This document shows, in pieces, positions 21,369 through 23,423 of a DNA stretch of 23,423 bases. Numbering within the stretch: the stretch's first letter is position 1; the number at the start of each line of letters is the position of its first letter. The position numbers and the translations under genes were made by a program. The stretch comes from CATZDY01 sp045599035 (lineage in GTDB: Bacteria; Bacillota; Desulfotomaculia; Desulfotomaculales; Desulfocucumaceae): contig JAZRVI010000035.1 of the NCBI GenBank assembly GCA_045599035.1, positions 1-23,423 on the forward strand, in the 5' to 3' direction. A model generated the notes under the pieces. It was not told the DNA's origin and ran no database searches. It saw only the letters and a program-made list of their open reading frames with translations.

Positions 21369-22133
21369 CTAGCTTTTTTGCTGATAAACACTTTCAATTA
21401 ACTGCTGCAACTGGCTCCAAAGACCACTTGCTGTTGCTGCTTCTTCACTTATTGTTTCAGGTATTGTTTCAGGCAAAGGCGGGCTGGATTCAACTGGATT
21501 CACTTCTGGAGTTACTTCCGGCTGAACAGTCTGACTTTCCGGGAGGGTAAGGGTTGGATGGGTTTGGTAAGCTTGATTCCCCTTATCGGTAATGGCAATA
21601 AAGCCTCCATCGCCGTCCACCTCCAGGTTGACTTCAATTTCACCCCAATAATCCTTGGGAACATAAATCTGCCCCAGATTCAGCTTAAAATAGCAGGCTA
21701 AATTTTCATCCAATTCCATATTAACTGTAAAGAGAATTTCATTATCCCCAAGCTGTTCCACCGTAAAAGGAGGGTCATTTTCATCATACAGACCGTTGTT
21801 CTCTCCATTTAACTGGGAGGGAAAGACGAAATAATTGGCACTGTCCCCAACATAAACCGAATTACCCTTTTGATAAAATTCCCAATCTCCATCGGTCATT
21901 AACTCGTTGCGCTGATTCCGAAATTCAAAATTGGCTGGAAAGCTGAAAATGGCACTGTCCCCCGCCTTTAAACGGCCATTGTCCAAATACATTTCCAGAG
22001 TTCCCAACCTGACCACCTTGTCATTTCTTACTGCTCCCGGCCCATAAAGATCATAATAACTGGCCCAAGCGGGGCTGGGCAGCATTAAAGCAAGGGTCAG
22101 CAGCAAAACCAGCCAAAGCCTGCTTTTCCGCAT
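21369..22133 (-). CDS. Exported protein of unknown function, paired with SLH protein
   Basis: A 254-residue protein that I do not recognise. It has a clear signal peptide (KSRLWLVLLLTLALMLPSPAWA, cleavage likely after AWA at about 25). The mature part is a beta-rich domain of about 170 residues (YGPGAVRNDKVVRLGTLEMY to VNLEVDGDGGFIAI), rich in Asp, Asn and aromatic residues and without catalytic motifs or cysteine pairs. A Pro/Glu/Thr linker follows, then a short amphipathic tail GLWSQLQQLIESVYQQ. ATG at 22133 with GGAGG seven bases upstream. Its tight pairing with the SLH gene suggests a cell-surface role, for example a client or partner held at the wall. Confidence 0.8.
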   Translation of the reverse strand: MRKSRLWLVLLLTLALMLPSPAWASYYDLYGPGAVRNDKVVRLGTLEMYLDNGRLKAGDSAIFSFPANFEFRNQRNELMTDGDWEFYQKGNSVYVGDSANYFVFPSQLNGENNGLYDENDPPFTVEQLGDNEILFTVNMELDENLACYFKLNLGQIYVPKDYWGEIEVNLEVDGDGGFIAITDKGNQAYQTHPTLTLPESQTVQPEVTPEVNPVESSPPLPETIPETISEEAATASGLWSQLQQLIESVYQQKS

Positions 22134-22154
22134 CTAGTTTCCTCCTTTTTATTT

Positions 22155-22616
22155 TTAAATCAACCCTTCAAATCCCCTTTGCCGCAAGGCTTCATATAAA
22201 ACCAAGGCCACCGAATTGGACAGATTTAAAGAACGCAAATTAGCCCGCATGGGGATTCTCAGGCATTGTTCCGGATAAGCCTGCAGCAGGCTTTCCGGCA
22301 AACCGGCGGTTTCCTTGCCGAAAATTAAAAAGTCTTCTTCCTGAAACTGCACCTCTGTATAAAGTCGTTTGGCTTTTTTGCTCAAAAACCAAAAGCGTCC
22401 TTTTGCATGATTTTGTTCGGCAAATTGTTGATAATTGGCATAATAGGTTAAGTCCAGCTTATCCCAATAATCCAAGCCAGCCCGTTTTAAATGTCGGTCA
22501 TCAGTGGAAAACCCCAAAGGCTCCACCAAATGCAAATGGCTTCCGGTTACCGCACAGGTGCGGGAAATATTGCCTGTATTGGCCGGAATCTCCGGCTCTA
22601 CCAAAACAATGTTCAT
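22155..22616 (-). CDS. trmL: tRNA (cytidine/uridine-34-2'-O)-methyltransferase TrmL
   Basis: A 153-residue SPOUT-class methyltransferase that methylates the wobble base ribose of leucine tRNAs. The family marks are MNIVLVEPEIPANTGNISRTC at the N-terminus, FGKETAGLPESLL, and the SAM-binding knot IPMRANLRSLNLSNSVALVLYEALRQ. Length matches TrmL (about 155). ATG at 22616 is chosen because AAGGAG lies seven bases upstream and the conserved N-terminus begins there; a longer open frame to 22706 only overlaps nth. The ribosome site overlaps the nth stop codon (4-nt gap), so the genes are coupled. Confidence 0.95.
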   Translation of the reverse strand: MNIVLVEPEIPANTGNISRTCAVTGSHLHLVEPLGFSTDDRHLKRAGLDYWDKLDLTYYANYQQFAEQNHAKGRFWFLSKKAKRLYTEVQFQEEDFLIFGKETAGLPESLLQAYPEQCLRIPMRANLRSLNLSNSVALVLYEALRQRGFEGLI

Positions 22617-22620
22617 AAAT

Positions 22621-23235
22621 TTACTCCTTAAAAGCCGACGGACAAATTTGCTGCAAAGCACATTCCCCGCACAGAGGATGCCGGGCTTTGCAAACTCGTC
22701 GGCCATGCAAAATTAGTTGATGATGCAGATCAGCCAAAATTTCCGGAGGAAACAAGGCCAATAAATCTTTTTCCACCGCCAAAGGGGTTTTGCCCTGCGA
22801 CCAGCCAAAACGGTGTGCCAAACGAAAAACATGAGTATCCACCGGCATGGCTGGCTGACCAAAGGCTACAATCGCCATAACATTAGCCGTTTTGCGTCCC
22901 ACTCCCGGCAATTTTTCCAATTCTTCCCGGTCTTCGGGGACTCTGCCCTGATATTCCTGCATCAGCATCCGACTAGCCGCCACAATGTTTTTGCTTTTAC
23001 TGCGAAAAAGCCCGCATTCCTTAATTTCCCCGGCCAATTCCTCTGGAGTTAAAGCAGCTATTTGTTCCGGTCGATTGTATTTGGCAAATAATTTGGCCGT
23101 AACCTTGTTAACCTGCTTATCCGTGCATTGAGCCGAAAGGATCACCGCTACCAGCAATTCAAAAGGAGTTCGGTAATTTAACTCAGTTTTAGGATGGGGA
23201 TAAAGCCTGGCCAAAATCAGCAAAAATTCTTCCAC
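22621..23235 (-). CDS. nth: Endonuclease III (DNA glycosylase/AP lyase)
   Basis: About 204 residues. It removes oxidised pyrimidines and nicks abasic sites in base excision repair. Helix-hairpin-helix LPGVGRKTANV with catalytic K115, and D133 in PVDTHVFRLAHR, are present. The C-terminal [4Fe-4S] ligands fit C-x6-C-x2-C-x5-C exactly (C182, C189, C192, C198). GTG at 23235 is chosen because AAAGGAG lies nine bases upstream and the protein then begins at the expected family position. An open frame to a TTG at 23286 adds 17 charged residues of doubtful value. It is the first visible gene of nth-trmL-exported-SLH. Confidence 0.95.
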   Translation of the reverse strand: MEEFLLILARLYPHPKTELNYRTPFELLVAVILSAQCTDKQVNKVTAKLFAKYNRPEQIAALTPEELAGEIKECGLFRSKSKNIVAASRMLMQEYQGRVPEDREELEKLPGVGRKTANVMAIVAFGQPAMPVDTHVFRLAHRFGWSQGKTPLAVEKDLLALFPPEILADLHHQLILHGRRVCKARHPLCGECALQQICPSAFKE

Positions 23236-23423
23236 AAGCCCCGACTCCTTTCCTTTTCTTGTTTTATCCTGATTACCCACAGGCAAGCCTGCGGGGTTCC
23301 AATTGTTAAGCGTTGCTTGTAATCGTACATCATTTTCAGACTTTGGAATACAAGTTTATGCTTAGAGCAAAGAAACTTTATAGACAAGCAATCCGTTGAT
23401 TACATTAGCGTCTAATTTCTGCC
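23236..23423. other. Region upstream of nth to the window edge
   Basis: About 190 nt with no supported gene. It contains an inverted repeat CCCGCAGG/CCTGTGGG (minus strand, about 23278-23297) with a 4-nt loop. I see no good nth promoter, so the transcript may start beyond the window. Broken frames here could be remains of an IS element but are too short to judge. Confidence 0.4.

Noticed and set aside
1..23423. CRISPR arrays, tRNA or rRNA genes
   Set aside because: No regularly spaced repeats and no tRNA or rRNA sequence were recognised on either strand by eye.

Overview
The window looks like a chromosomal segment of an anaerobic, low-to-mid GC, Gram-positive member of the Clostridia, plausibly a sulfite- or sulfate-reducing relative of the Peptococcaceae/Desulfitobacteriaceae. 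The evidence is a six-cysteine SCIFF peptide with its radical SAM maturase (a hallmark of Clostridia), the reductive dissimilatory sulfite reductase genes dsrA-dsrB-dsrD, the Firmicute rpsF-ssb-rpsR arrangement, VanW/M23/SLH envelope proteins, strong AGGAGG ribosome sites and frequent GTG/TTG starts. The genus is inference. All genes except serS and a transposase tail at the left edge are on the minus strand, so the natural reading direction is right to left.

Layout. 1-4430: a transposase tail, rplI with a DUF2232 membrane protein, the S6-SSB-S18 operon with its own promoter, a possible S6:S18 leader and a clean terminator, then a LysM/G5/M23 peptidase with its own promoter and terminator. 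4562-8540: SCIFF maturase, a hairpin, the 47-residue SCIFF precursor (short, TTG start), a lipoprotein-type acetolactate decarboxylase, and a VanW protein preceded by a possible 15-codon leader ORF. 8541-10445: a DUF1292 protein and serS with well-formed divergent promoters, followed by a palindrome-rich serS 3' region. 10446-12142: a tight YkvA-TPR-YkgJ cluster. 12263-15706: dsrA-dsrB, a 415-nt spacer holding a dispersed repeat, dsrD and tandem terminators. 15868-16047: the dsrA upstream region, with an 18-bp perfect hairpin, a second copy of the repeat and a 15-bp tandem duplication. 16037-20331: the lon-engB-PHP phosphatase-Nudix operon. 20524-23423: nth-trmL-exported protein-SLH protein, ending in a clean terminator.

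How the genes work together. DsrAB reduces sulfite to the sulfur-trisulfide intermediate and DsrD is its small accessory activator; DsrC, DsrMK and sulfate activation genes are not in this window. ScfB installs thioether links in ScfA. VanW, the M23 peptidase and the SLH protein serve the cell envelope. The remainder is housekeeping: translation, DNA repair, proteolysis and ribosome assembly.

No completely new system is evident. The most unusual points are the predicted extracytoplasmic acetolactate decarboxylase beside the SCIFF locus, the dispersed repeat present on both sides of dsrAB, the SCIFF hairpin, the VanW leader ORF and a probable ATT start codon.
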